Shown in pieces: positions 44,263 through 53,178 of a stretch of DNA of 64,000 nt. Positions within the stretch are counted from its first letter, which is position 1. Each line of letters begins with the position of its first letter. The translations under genes and the position numbers were made by a program. Origin of the DNA: an uncultured Desulfovibrio sp. (lineage in GTDB: Bacteria; Desulfobacterota; Desulfovibrionia; Desulfovibrionales; Desulfovibrionaceae); the NCBI GenBank assembly GCA_944327295.1, contig CALVHF010000003.1:62001-126000 (forward strand). The letters are read 5' to 3'. Below the pieces are notes generated by a model. It was not told where the DNA came from, searched no databases, and was given only the letters and a program-made list of their open reading frames with translations.

Positions 44263-45489
44263 CTAGAAACTGTTCGTGCCAAGGGCAATGCGGGCAAAAA
44301 TCTGCGCATCCTTCAGCGTGGCCGTGATGGAGGAGAGCTCGTTGGGTTCGTGGCAGCAGGAGCGAATGGTGCTCCAGACGCAGGCGGCAAGGCCCCTGTG
44401 ACGGAGCAGGGCGGCCACCGTGCCACCGCCTATGCCCACGGGACGGGGCGTGATGCCGGCTTCGGCCAGGGCCTGGGTCAGGGCTCTGACCACGGGCGCG
44501 TCGGCCTCGGTCGCTGATGCAGGGTTGCACACGGGCACCTCGACGCTGACCGTGGCGCCATGGCGGGCCGCGCAGGCCGAGGCCCGCTCCCGGACTTTGC
44601 AGAAGACGCTGTCCACATCCGTTTCGGGCAGGATGCGGCAGTCCATCCAGAAGACGTCGCGTCCTGGCATGATGTTGACGCCGTCCACGTTGTTTTCGTG
44701 CCGGGTGGGGGTAAAGGTGCTGACAGGGGGTGCAAAGAGGGGATTGCGATCGGAAAAGTCCTGAGCGAGGTTTTGCAGATCCATGATGATGGCCGAGGCA
44801 GCCACCAGGGCATTGACGCCCTTGTACGGCAGGGAGGCGTGGCACTGCTCGCCAGTCACCGTGAACTTGAGCCAGCAGAGACTCTTTTCGGCAATCTCTA
44901 TTTCCGAGCCGTCTGGAGAGCCGCCGTCCGGGACGATGTAGAGATCGTCTGCCGGGAAAAGATCGCCACGCTCAGCAAGCACATGGGCAAGGCCCATGGT
45001 ATTGCCGCATTCCTCGTCGCTCATGAAGACAAGCTTCAGGGTGTATTCGGGCACAATGTGCAGCTCCTGAAGCCCCTTGGCCAGCAGCAGCATGGAGACC
45101 AGGGCCTGTTGATTGTCTTCCACACCGCGGCCCATGAGCAGATCGCCCCTGCGCTTCACAACCCAGGGGTCGGTCTTCCACAGGCTAAGATCCCCGCAGG
45201 GCACCACGTCCATGTGGGCAAAGAGCCAGAGCGCCCTTGTGCTCCTGCCTGGGAGGGTGGCAATGAAGTTGGGGCGCAGGCCGCCCGGCACACGAGGATC
45301 CGGGGCATCGACATGCACAATGTCCGTTATGTTGTGAGCCCTGAGAAAGTCCTCGATCAGGGCTGCCTTGGCAGCTTCGCCCTCTCCGCCGTTCTCCGGG
45401 CCCACGGCCCGGGCCGCCGTGAGTGCTGACTGCAGCTCGAAGACCAGATCACCTTGTCTGTCCAGAAGGGATACGAGTTTGGCAAGCAT
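44263..45489 (-). CDS. M20-family metallopeptidase/deacylase (DapE/ArgE-like)
   Basis: 408 residues from the ATG at 45489, whose GGAG site lies inside an alternative longer start (45501). Zinc ligands of the family: His in AHMDVVP, Asp in GRGVEDNQQ, Glu-Glu in SDEECGNT, Asp in VPDGGS, and His in CCHEPNE. A dimerisation lid occupies the middle (CHASLPYKGVNALVAA). Members hydrolyse N-acyl amino acids or dipeptides; DapE would fit lysine synthesis (dapA is at 32 kb), but specificity cannot be settled from sequence. The stop lies ten bases before mnmG. Confidence 0.87.
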   Translation of the reverse strand: MLAKLVSLLDRQGDLVFELQSALTAARAVGPENGGEGEAAKAALIEDFLRAHNITDIVHVDAPDPRVPGGLRPNFIATLPGRSTRALWLFAHMDVVPCGDLSLWKTDPWVVKRRGDLLMGRGVEDNQQALVSMLLLAKGLQELHIVPEYTLKLVFMSDEECGNTMGLAHVLAERGDLFPADDLYIVPDGGSPDGSEIEIAEKSLCWLKFTVTGEQCHASLPYKGVNALVAASAIIMDLQNLAQDFSDRNPLFAPPVSTFTPTRHENNVDGVNIMPGRDVFWMDCRILPETDVDSVFCKVRERASACAARHGATVSVEVPVCNPASATEADAPVVRALTQALAEAGITPRPVGIGGGTVAALLRHRGLAACVWSTIRSCCHEPNELSSITATLKDAQIFARIALGTNSF

Positions 45490-45643
45490 GACACTCTCCA
45501 TGAGCAGTTTTTTTGTGGCGCCTGTCTTATGCCAGAACCGCCTGAAGGTGCAAGGCCCGTGCGGCCCCGCCAGCGTTTCAGGCAGGCCGCTGGTACTAGC
45601 CCGGCAAAAGCTCGGGCAGACATCCCGGGCTGCGGGAGGCGAC

Positions 45644-45682
45644 AAAAAAGGGAGGCTCCGCACACGCGAAGCCTCCCTTTTT
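45644..45682 (-). terminator. Terminator of the PxxKW gene
   Basis: GGGAGGCT pairs with AGCCTCCC and is flanked by A6 and T5, so it works in both directions. It lies 28 bases after the PxxKW stop. Confidence 0.85.
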
Positions 45683-45710
45683 GCCGTTTCGGCAGGAAAA
45701 CGTATGTGGC

Positions 45711-45974
45711 CTAGTGACCCTTGGCAGCACGCTTGGATGCCTTCAGGGGGTTGACCTTTGCTGCAGCTGCAGCTTCCACCTTGATGTGGGTGGCGAAGTT
45801 GCAGCGGCCTCCGGCCCACTTGCTGGTGGGGTTGGGGTAGCTGGAGCAGAAATTTTCACCTTCGAATTCGCGCAGGCGATCACAGCCTGTGCACTTGTCA
45901 ATAGCAGGCGCGACCACGAAACCGTTCACGACGACACCTTCGGGTGTCCTGGTAGCATTTTGCAATGCGAGCAT
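45711..45974 (-). CDS. PxxKW-family cysteine-rich protein
   Basis: 87 residues. The ATG at 45974 follows GGGAGG. Cysteines are in the pattern DKCTGCDRL...NFCSSYPNPTSKWAGGRCNFATH, with the family-defining PTSKW. The tail is basic and alanine-rich. This small family occurs in Desulfovibrio and relatives. Four clustered cysteines could bind zinc or an iron-sulfur cluster; the function is not established. It is a single-gene unit with strong ribosome site and terminator, so it is probably well expressed. Confidence 0.85.
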   Translation of the reverse strand: MLALQNATRTPEGVVVNGFVVAPAIDKCTGCDRLREFEGENFCSSYPNPTSKWAGGRCNFATHIKVEAAAAAKVNPLKASKRAAKGH

Positions 45975-46605
45975 GACTTTTGTCCCTCCCGGCGCTGGGC
46001 GCCGTTACAAAAATTGGAAAGGCACCATACGTCCCGAAGTCTTGACCTGTCAAGGAGCTGGAACGCTTTTTTTTGCAGACATGACAGGAACGGAGCCTGA
46101 CCTGCCGTCCGGATTCGCATTCCAGTCTGCAGGGAGCCTGTCAGGGCTGATTGGGAAGCGTCACAGCCTTGTCATGAAAATGTCATGGCACAAGGGGCAG
46201 TGCTTGTCCCAAGGCAGTTTTTTTGCCCCTTGTCCTGCCTGGGCACTGTACCAGCGGCACGCCCCGGGCCGGGAAGTTTCGGTAGTTTGCCCCTGAATTT
46301 GCGTGCCTTGCCTCTTGCGGGACGCGCCGCACAGGGGTAGCATATTGGTCTTTTGCAGACAGCCCCCGCCAGTTTTTTGCAAATTTCTTGCAAAACCTCT
46401 GTCTTTTTTGTAGTGACTTGCGGGGAAGATGCAAAATTCCCGAACCGCTGGACGTTGTAACGCCTGCCTGCCCGCCCCACGTGCCCCCTGTGCGCAAGGC
46501 AGGGCAGTGTGCCTGTGCCGGCCCTTGAGTGCGTTTTTTGTGCCTGCCTTTTTTGCGGGCCCGTGGCTGGCGGTTTTCTGCCATTGATCTTTTTGGAGGT
46601 GTCTC
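45975..46605. other. Intergenic region PxxKW gene / yajC
   Basis: About 630 bases, divergent. It has a possible long hairpin, CAAGGGGCA (46191-46199) with TGCCCCTTG (46224-46232), and a TTTTGCAAATTTCTTGCAAAA region near 46373-46397. No convincing gene; it should hold promoters for both neighbours. Confidence 0.5.
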
Positions 46606-46971
46606 TTGTTGTTTGTCAGTGAAGCTTTTGCCATGGCTCCGCCCCAGGGCGCTGCAGGTGCTGCCCCGAGTGGTACAGACATGCTGATGCAGTTCTTCCC
46701 CCTCATCCTCATGTTTGTGATCTTCTGGTTCCTGCTCATCCGTCCGCAGCAGAAGCGTGCCAAGGCACACAAGGCCATGCTGGCCGCCCTGAAGAAGGGG
46801 GACTACGTCATTTCCTCCGCCGGCCTTCTGGGCCGCATTGTGGAAATCGACGAGGAAACCGTGCTGCTCGAGTGTGGCGAATCCAAGCTGCGCATGAGCC
46901 GTGCTGCCATTGGTAATGTTGTCGACAAGGATGGCAAGCCCGTCGAGCCCGAACCAGCCAAGAAGAAGTAA
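46606..46971 (+). CDS. yajC: Preprotein translocase subunit YajC
   Basis: 121 residues from a TTG at 46606 with GGAGG six bases upstream. One transmembrane helix (FFPLILMFVIFWFLLIRPQQKR) with the conserved RPQQKR, then a small cytoplasmic domain GDYVISSAGLLGRIVEID and a lysine-rich tail. It is an accessory of the Sec translocon and lies in the classical order yajC-secD-secF. A terminator-like hairpin separates it from secD. Confidence 0.94.
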   Translation: MLFVSEAFAMAPPQGAAGAAPSGTDMLMQFFPLILMFVIFWFLLIRPQQKRAKAHKAMLAALKKGDYVISSAGLLGRIVEIDEETVLLECGESKLRMSRAAIGNVVDKDGKPVEPEPAKKK

Positions 46972-46992
46972 CGAATTTTTCTTCGTTGAGCC

Positions 46993-47037
46993 ACGCTTTC
47001 TGTCCGTCCTCTGTGCGGCAGAAAGCGTCTTTTCATT
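46993..47037 (+). terminator. Attenuator-like hairpin between yajC and secD
   Basis: ACGCTTTCTG pairs perfectly with CAGAAAGCGT (10 bp, loop of 16) and is followed by CTTTTCATTTTT. It may lower transcription from yajC into secDF. Confidence 0.65.
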
Positions 47038-47098
47038 TTTCAGCTGAAGTATACTGCGCGGCACAGCCGCCTGCGTTCCCTGATTTTTTGGAGTCACC

Positions 47099-48682
47099 AT
47101 GATTCATAGATGGCGTGTCCTTGTCATCCTGCTGGTTCTAGTGCTGACACTTGCCTATGCCCTGCCCAACATCCCGATTCTGGGCACAGCCCTGGCACCC
47201 ATACTGCCGGACAGCAGGGTCAACCTGGGCTTGGACCTGAAGGGCGGTATCCACCTCACCCTTGGCGTGGAAGTGGATAAGGCCGTGAGCAACTCCCTGG
47301 CTATCACGGGCCAGGACTTGCGCCGTGAAGGCCAGGAAAAGAAGATTGCCGTGCTGCGTCCGCGTGTGGTTGGCGGCACTACCCTGGAATTCCTTGTGCC
47401 CCGTGCCTCGGACGAGGAGCCGCTCAAGGAACTGGTCGCCAAGCGGTTTCCCCAGCTTGTGCTGGATGACCCCCAGCGCGGCGATGCGGGCCAGCTCAGA
47501 TACATGGCCCACCTGGCTCCCGAAGAAATCAAGCGCATAGAGGAGCTGGCCATGGACCAGGCCCTGCGCACCATCCGCAACCGCATCGACCAGTTCGGCG
47601 TGGCCGAACCCGATATCCGCAAGCAGGCCGGCAATCGCATCCAGGTCCAGCTGCCCGGCATTTCCGATCCCCGCCGTGCCGTCCAGCTGCTCGGCCAGAC
47701 CGCACATCTGGAATTCCATCTTGTGCGCGATGATGTGGATCCCACCAAGCCCGTGCTGCCCGCAGGCGTCATTGCCCTGCCGCTGCTCGAAAAGGATCCG
47801 GGCCGGCAGGAACAGCCACAGCAGCTCATTGCCGTGGAACGCGATGCCATGCTGACCGGCGAGGATGTCTCGGACGCCCGTCCGGCCTTTGACCAGATGA
47901 ATCAGGCCTACGTGACCCTGAACTTCAACAGCCGCGGTGCGGACATCTTCGAGCGCGTGACAGCCGAGAACGTGAACCGCCGCATGGCCATTGTCCTGGA
48001 CGGCAAGGTCTACTCTGCCCCGGTGATCCGCGAACGCATCGGCGGCGGCAGGGCCAGCATCTCCGGCAACTTCACCACGGCCGAGGCCCAGGACCTGGCC
48101 ATCGTGCTGCGTGCAGGCTCCCTGCCCGCACCCGTGACTGTCCTGGAAGAACGCACGGTCGGTCCCTCCCTTGGTCAGGAATCCATTGACAGCGGTCTTC
48201 TGGCAGGTCTGGTGGGCGCTGCCACAGTCATGATCTTCATGGCCGTGTACTACGGCATGAGCGGTGTCATTGCCGACGTCATCCTCTGCTTTACTCTGCT
48301 CATCATCCTGGCAGGCATGTCCGCCTTCGGAGCCACCCTGACCCTGCCCGGCATTGCCGGCATCGTGCTGACCATCGGTATGGCCGTGGACGCCAACGTG
48401 CTCATCTACGAACGAATACGAGAGGAGCTGCGGCGGGGCTTCTCGCCCCTGGCAGCCGTCAAGGCGGGTTTTGATGCCGCCTCCGTGGCCATCATCGACT
48501 CCAACCTGACGACCATAATCACGGCTGTCATCCTCTACCAGTTCGGTACAGGACCCGTGCGCGGCTTTGCCGTGACCCTGACCCTGGGCATTGTGGGATC
48601 CATGTTCACGGCCGTGTTTGTGTCCCGTGTCATTTTCGAATATATCGCCCGCGCCCGTGGCTCCAAGGGTCTGAGCATCTAG
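47099..48682 (+). CDS. secD: Protein translocase subunit SecD
   Basis: 527 residues from the ATG at 47099 (GGAG upstream). N-terminal helix, a large periplasmic P1 domain, then five helices. Hallmarks: DLKGGIHLTLGVEVDK, GKVYSAPVI, GPSLGQESIDSGLLAGLVGAA, and GMAVDANVLIYERIREEL. With SecF it uses the proton gradient to pull exported proteins through SecYEG. secF starts 15 bases downstream. Confidence 0.96.
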   Translation: MIHRWRVLVILLVLVLTLAYALPNIPILGTALAPILPDSRVNLGLDLKGGIHLTLGVEVDKAVSNSLAITGQDLRREGQEKKIAVLRPRVVGGTTLEFLVPRASDEEPLKELVAKRFPQLVLDDPQRGDAGQLRYMAHLAPEEIKRIEELAMDQALRTIRNRIDQFGVAEPDIRKQAGNRIQVQLPGISDPRRAVQLLGQTAHLEFHLVRDDVDPTKPVLPAGVIALPLLEKDPGRQEQPQQLIAVERDAMLTGEDVSDARPAFDQMNQAYVTLNFNSRGADIFERVTAENVNRRMAIVLDGKVYSAPVIRERIGGGRASISGNFTTAEAQDLAIVLRAGSLPAPVTVLEERTVGPSLGQESIDSGLLAGLVGAATVMIFMAVYYGMSGVIADVILCFTLLIILAGMSAFGATLTLPGIAGIVLTIGMAVDANVLIYERIREELRRGFSPLAAVKAGFDAASVAIIDSNLTTIITAVILYQFGTGPVRGFAVTLTLGIVGSMFTAVFVSRVIFEYIARARGSKGLSI

Positions 48683-48697
48683 TTGCCGGAGGGACAC

Positions 48698-49795
48698 ATG
48701 CCATTCCATATTGTAAAACCCAACGTCAATATCAATTTCATCGGCAAGCGCAAGATTGGCTATACGGTCTTTGCCATAGCCCTGCTTCTTTCCTTGGCTT
48801 CCGTGATCTTCGGCAACGGCCTGAAGCTCGGCATCGACTTTGCCGGCGGTGTGATAGCCCAGGTGCACTTTGCCCAGAACATAGAGGATCAGACCCTCAA
48901 GAAGGGACTGGATGTGCCGGAACTGCCCGGCCTCTCCATTCAGCGCTACGGTGAAGTGGGCAGGGACTACCTGCTGCGCTTCAACTCCAGCGAACTGACG
49001 CCCATGGAGCTGCGTACCCGCATAGAACAGTCCCTGGTCAAGGCCTTTCCTGACAATCCGGCTGCCATGGAGCGCCTGGAGGTCGTGGGCCCCAAGGTCG
49101 GCAAGGATTTGACGGAAAAGGGCCTGAGCGCCATCTTTTATGCCATTCTCACCATTGCCGTGTACATCTCCGGCCGCTTTGAGCAGCGTTGGATGGCAGC
49201 AGCCGCCATGGCGGCCTGCCTGTGGGGCGCCACCTATGTGGTGGGCCTGGCCGGAGTGAGCACAGGCATCCTTGTCTGCGTGGCCATGGCCATTACCCTG
49301 GGCGTGTGCTTCTTCATGCGTCTCAACTTTGCCCTGGCCGCAGTGACCAGTCTGCTGGTGGTGGTGGTTATAGCCGTGGGGCTGCTCTCGTTCATGAGCA
49401 TCGATCTCGATCTCAATGTGCTGGCAGCCATCCTGACCATCATAGGCTATGCCCTGAACGATACCATCATCACCTTTGACCGCCTGCGCGAAAACCTGCG
49501 TCTGCATGCCGACAAGCCGCTCGACATACAGATCAACCAGAGTATCAACCAGACGCTGGCCCGTACGGTCCTCACTGTGTCCACAACCCTGATGGCCTCC
49601 ATTTCCCTGCTTATCCTGGGTGGCGGCGTCATCTACTCCTTTGCCCTGACCATGACCGTGGGTGTGGCCGTGGGTACTTTCTCGACACTCTTTGTGGCCT
49701 GCCCCATGCTGCTGGCCCTGGGTGACAGGGACTTCTACGTGAAGGTCTCCAAGAAGGAGACCTACGAAAAGCCCGGCGAGCACGGTATGGTGTAA
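48698..49795 (+). CDS. secF: Protein translocase subunit SecF
   Basis: 365 residues from the ATG at 48698 (GGAGGG five bases upstream). Hallmarks: IDFAGGVIAQVHF (SecF signature), GPKVGKDLTEKGLSAI, GYALNDTIITFDRLREN and NQTLARTVLTVSTTLMA. Six helices are visible. It completes the SecDF unit and is followed by a strong terminator. Confidence 0.96.
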   Translation: MPFHIVKPNVNINFIGKRKIGYTVFAIALLLSLASVIFGNGLKLGIDFAGGVIAQVHFAQNIEDQTLKKGLDVPELPGLSIQRYGEVGRDYLLRFNSSELTPMELRTRIEQSLVKAFPDNPAAMERLEVVGPKVGKDLTEKGLSAIFYAILTIAVYISGRFEQRWMAAAAMAACLWGATYVVGLAGVSTGILVCVAMAITLGVCFFMRLNFALAAVTSLLVVVVIAVGLLSFMSIDLDLNVLAAILTIIGYALNDTIITFDRLRENLRLHADKPLDIQINQSINQTLARTVLTVSTTLMASISLLILGGGVIYSFALTMTVGVAVGTFSTLFVACPMLLALGDRDFYVKVSKKETYEKPGEHGMV

Positions 49796-49854
49796 TCCTG
49801 GCTGAAGGCCCATGCGGGGCATGCCGGGCCTGCCTCGCGTGCGTGCATTTTCTG

Positions 49855-49903
49855 AGGGGATCCTTCCGACAGACCTTCCTTGTCGGCAGGATCCCCTTTT
49901 TTT
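49855..49903 (+). terminator. Terminator of yajC-secDF
   Basis: AGGGGATCCT..CCGACA pairs with TGTCGG..AGGATCCCCT (one internal mismatch) and is followed by T7. Confidence 0.85.
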
Positions 49904-49972
49904 GTTTGTCCCGTGATCTGTACTCAGAATTTCCGGCACCGGGGGCCTCGAGTTCCCCCTGAGGGAGGTTTC

Positions 49973-50407
49973 ATGGCTGAAGAAAAGCGCATCGACGAGA
50001 CGGATGTCCGCATCATAGAATGCCTGCACGAAAACTCGCGCACGACTATGAAGGAGCTTGGCGGGAAGGTGCACCTGACAGGCCAGGCTGTCCGCAACAG
50101 GGTGGAGCGCCTGGAGAGCCTGGGCATTCTTGAGCGCTATACCGTGAACGTGAACTGTCCGGTCTTTGGCTACAGGATACATGCCCTTATCAGGGCCCGC
50201 ATGACCAGGACGGAACAGGCGGCCTTCCTTGCCCTGTGCACGCCCTCCTGCAGCAGACTTGTGCACTGCTATGCCGTAACCGGCGCCCACAATGTCTTTT
50301 TTGACATCTATTTCAAGGAGATGGACGCCATGCAGGCTGTCCTGGACAAGGCAGGCGAGCACTGCAACATCGAGGTGCAGATTGTTCTGCAGGAAAACGG
50401 ACGCTGA
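49973..50407 (+). CDS. Lrp/AsnC-family transcriptional regulator
   Basis: 144 residues from the ATG at 49973 (GGGAGG upstream). N-terminal HTH: DETDVRIIECLHENSRTTMKELGGKVHLTGQAVRNRVERLESLGILERYTV; C-terminal RAM-type domain of about 85 residues with AVTGAHNVFFDIYFKEMDAMQAVLDK. Such regulators sense amino acids and control transport or metabolism. It is a single gene, convergent with the MBL-fold gene. Confidence 0.88.
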   Translation: MAEEKRIDETDVRIIECLHENSRTTMKELGGKVHLTGQAVRNRVERLESLGILERYTVNVNCPVFGYRIHALIRARMTRTEQAAFLALCTPSCSRLVHCYAVTGAHNVFFDIYFKEMDAMQAVLDKAGEHCNIEVQIVLQENGR

Positions 50408-50497
50408 ACGCACAGGAGCTGGCAGGGATGTGTGCCCGGGACGTGCGTCGGTGATTCTGGCAAGCCTGCGATTCGTCCGGCCAGCCCTCTTGCAGAC

Positions 50498-50537
50498 AAA
50501 AAACAGCCCGGAAGTGCATGAGGGCACGTTCCGGGCC
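50498..50537 (-). terminator. Terminator of the MBL-fold gene
   Basis: On the minus strand GCCCGGAACGTGC pairs with GCACTTCCGGGC around CCTCAT and is followed by T6. It lies 59 bases past the stop. Confidence 0.8.
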
Positions 50538-50595
50538 GCAAAGAAGAGGATCTATCTGCAGGGAGCAGACTGGCAGGATTGGCAGGGGCTGCTCC

Positions 50596-51381
50596 CTAGA
50601 AGGTGCAGACCTCGCCGTCTTCGGGCATGTGCATCTTCTCGTGCAGGCCAAGCCTGTTCAGACGCTCCTTCATGTCCGCACGGGTGATGGAGGCATGGGC
50701 CACGTTGTCCATGTGGCTTATGACAATTTCGGCCTCCGGGCAGGCCTTTCTCACCATGGCCACGTCCTGATCGTCCATGATGAGGCGGCCAAAGCCCACC
50801 AGTTCGGCCGCGCAGGCATTGAGGACAATGACATCGGGGGCAAAGCGCTGCAGGGTGTCGGCCACGCCCTCGTACCAGATGGTGTCGCCGGCCACATAGA
50901 GCGTTTTTTCTTCGGGGTGGCTGAAGAGGACACCGCAGGAGGGGCCGCAGGGCACTATCGTGCCGTGGCAGCCTGGCGTCCTGGTGAGGGCAATGCCGGC
51001 AAAGGAAGAGCTCGAGCCCAGGACATCCACCCTGGCAAAGCCCGAACGGGCCAGGACTTCGGCATCTTCGCTGCTCTGCACAAGGCAGGGCATATCCTTG
51101 GGCAGATAAGCGCCCACGGTGCCGTCCTGAGCCATGTCTATGTGATCGGGGTGCACATGGGTGATGATGCAGGCATCGACGCCCTTCAGCACCTCTTCTC
51201 TCGTCATGGGCAGATCGTGGATGGGCATGGGAATGGTTTTCTGTTCGGGGTGGCAGACCTGAAAGGGCGTGTCGGCAAAGCAGCCCATGCTGCCCTTGCC
51301 GGCAAGCCAGGGATCGATGAGAAAGGTTGTCCCGGCAAAGGTGACGCGCAGGGTGGCATTGCGGATTTGTTCTATGCGCAT
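50596..51381 (-). CDS. MBL-fold metal-dependent hydrolase (UlaG-like)
   Basis: 261 residues from the ATG at 51381 (AAGGAG upstream); an extension to 51540 looks non-coding. The metallo-beta-lactamase metal motif THVHPDHIDM supplies His75, His77, Asp79 and His80; AGDTIWYEG and VISHMDNVAH provide further ligands. The layout resembles L-ascorbate-6-phosphate lactonase UlaG and other single-domain MBL hydrolases. There is no sugar-phosphate gene nearby, so the substrate is unknown. Confidence 0.85.
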   Translation of the reverse strand: MRIEQIRNATLRVTFAGTTFLIDPWLAGKGSMGCFADTPFQVCHPEQKTIPMPIHDLPMTREEVLKGVDACIITHVHPDHIDMAQDGTVGAYLPKDMPCLVQSSEDAEVLARSGFARVDVLGSSSSFAGIALTRTPGCHGTIVPCGPSCGVLFSHPEEKTLYVAGDTIWYEGVADTLQRFAPDVIVLNACAAELVGFGRLIMDDQDVAMVRKACPEAEIVISHMDNVAHASITRADMKERLNRLGLHEKMHMPEDGEVCTF

Positions 51382-51753
51382 GGGAAACTCCTTGAAAAAA
51401 ATGGGGTGCAGGAATGCGTGCCGTCTTCTTTCGTACAGGGTGCGGATGTAGCCTCTGCGAGCCCCTCTGGCCAGAGCCTGAGTCAAGAAATTCTCCATCC
51501 GCACTTGATTTTGCCAAGAGCTGACAGAAAGGACAGGCACCTGGAGTTCCCTGAGCGGAGCATTTTTCTGCCCTGCTTCCGTCTGTCCCCTTCCACTGAC
51601 TGGCCATGCAATCAGTTATATTTCCTGTGGCACAGGTTGTGCCTTTGTGCTATAGTTCACCACAGTAGAGAATTTGCATGGAATAACGGGAGCCACCCTG
51701 ACGCGAGCAAAAGCCTGTCAGGACAGGGCACCTTTCCCGACGGAACAAGCCTT
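51382..51753. other. Divergent intergenic region MBL hydrolase / GGDEF gene
   Basis: About 370 bases without a gene. It holds a sigma-54-like sequence at 51628-51643, overlapping an inverted repeat GGCACA/TGTGCC, and a TATAGT hexamer at 51651-51656. Confidence 0.5.
51628..51643 (+). promoter_or_regulatory. Possible sigma-54 promoter of the GGDEF gene
   Basis: TGGCACAGGTTGTGCC has GG and GC dinucleotides at the -24/-12 spacing of sigma-54 promoters and matches TGGCAC exactly; TTGC reads GTGC here. A TATAGT hexamer eight bases later offers a sigma-70 alternative. Confidence 0.35.
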
Positions 51754-52731
51754 ATGGAAGAGAGCGGAGACAGGACAAGATGCCGCATGGTGCGTGAGAT
51801 CACGAGCCGTATCCTGCACAAGCACTACTGCGAGAACAATGTCGAGGCCATTGTCAGTACCTTTTCGGACACCTTCAGCTGGATAGGCGCTGCAGAGCAC
51901 GAGTATGCCGTGGGCGGAGACAGAGTAAGAGGGATTTTCCGGCAGTTTGCCGGCAAGGTGCCCAAATGCAACATTTCTGACGAACACTATGATGTTCTGG
52001 AGCTGGCAGAGGACATCTATCTGTGTTCCGGCATGTTCTATGTTGCCACGGATCCCGGCACGGGCATCTTCCTCCGCGTCCATCAGCGCATCACGATACT
52101 GTTCCGCTGGGAAGGGGAGAGCCCCAGGTGCTGCCACATCCACATTTCCAATCCGTATACGGAAATGAACGACAAGGATGTGGGCTTTCCCACCCAGATG
52201 GCCAGCGAATCCCGCAAGTACGTGCAGGAAGAGGTCCGCACCAAGACCATGGCCCTCGAGAAGCAGGCGCGCTTTCTGGAAAGAAAGAGCTACGAGGATT
52301 CCCTGACCGGCATCTACAACAGAAGCAAGTTCAACCAGATCCGCAATGCCTCCTTCAAGGGGCCCTTAGGCGTGGCCTTCTTCGATCTCAACGGCCTCAA
52401 GCAGGTCAACGATCTGTACGGCCATGCGGCGGGTGACGAGCTCATCCGCAAGACCGTGCAGTGCATTGACGGCTTCTTCCGCAACAAGTGCTACCGCATA
52501 GGCGGCGACGAAATCATCGTGGCAGACGACAGCAGTGACGAGGCGACCTTCAGAAGGAACGTGGAACTGGCCCGCCGCTGCATAGAACACACGAGGGGCA
52601 GCGTGTCCATCGGCATTTCCTGGCGAGACGAAGCCTGCTTTGACGAGCAATTTTATGAGGCCGACCGGGCCATGTACGACGAAAAGAAGCGCTTCTACAG
52701 ACTCAAGGAGCACGATCGCCGCAGAGGCTAG
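51754..52731 (+). CDS. GGDEF protein with N-terminal SnoaL/NTF2-like domain
   Basis: 325 residues from the ATG at 51754 (weak GGAAC site; an ATG at 51787 is possible). Residues about 12-135 form an NTF2/SnoaL-like alpha-beta cone (NVEAIVSTFSDTFSWIGAAEHEYAVGGDRVRGIFRQF). A short coiled coil (about 155-178) leads to the GGDEF domain: FFDLNGLKQVND with metal Asp211, and GGDEI at 250-254 instead of GGDEF. There is no RxxD inhibitory site at the usual position. It is a cytoplasmic, probably ligand-regulated diguanylate cyclase; the F-to-I change may or may not affect activity. Confidence 0.85.
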   Translation: MEESGDRTRCRMVREITSRILHKHYCENNVEAIVSTFSDTFSWIGAAEHEYAVGGDRVRGIFRQFAGKVPKCNISDEHYDVLELAEDIYLCSGMFYVATDPGTGIFLRVHQRITILFRWEGESPRCCHIHISNPYTEMNDKDVGFPTQMASESRKYVQEEVRTKTMALEKQARFLERKSYEDSLTGIYNRSKFNQIRNASFKGPLGVAFFDLNGLKQVNDLYGHAAGDELIRKTVQCIDGFFRNKCYRIGGDEIIVADDSSDEATFRRNVELARRCIEHTRGSVSIGISWRDEACFDEQFYEADRAMYDEKKRFYRLKEHDRRRG

Positions 52732-53178
52732 GACAACCGGACAGCGAAAAGGCTGGCTCCGGTGGCAGCTGCCCCGGAAGACTGCTGCAAAGGGACAGCT
52801 GCCGGCACAGGGCACTGGGACATCCAGACAGATTCCAGATATTCCGGAGGCTTGCCGCCGTATTCCCGGGAAGAGGGAAGGGAGCACATTGACGCAGACC
52901 GGGGCATGATTATGTTAGTATAAGCCTGAAGGCCTGGCTGCCCTGCCTGCCGATTCTTCGCAATCGCCTGTGCACGGGCGGCAGGACCCTTGAGCCAGGG
53001 CTGGCAGGGCGATGCAGACTGCCTGCTGCTCCTGTCTGTTCCTGGAATCTTGGCGTGTCATGAAGAGAAGAGAGACAGGTCTGCGCGCAGCGCATGGCCT
53101 GTTCCCGGGCAGGAATCAGGTACATGCCCGGACGTGCTGAAGGTCAGGTGACATGGCACGCAGCGTTTCGGAGGAACA
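52732..53178. other. Intergenic region GGDEF gene / cbpA
   Basis: About 445 bases, GC-rich, no convincing gene and no clear terminator; the promoter of cbpAM must lie here. Confidence 0.45.

Noticed and set aside
47138-50527. 1129-residue open frame on the minus strand
   Set aside because: Antisense of secD, secF and the Lrp-type gene; G/H/Q-rich low-information translation with no domain.
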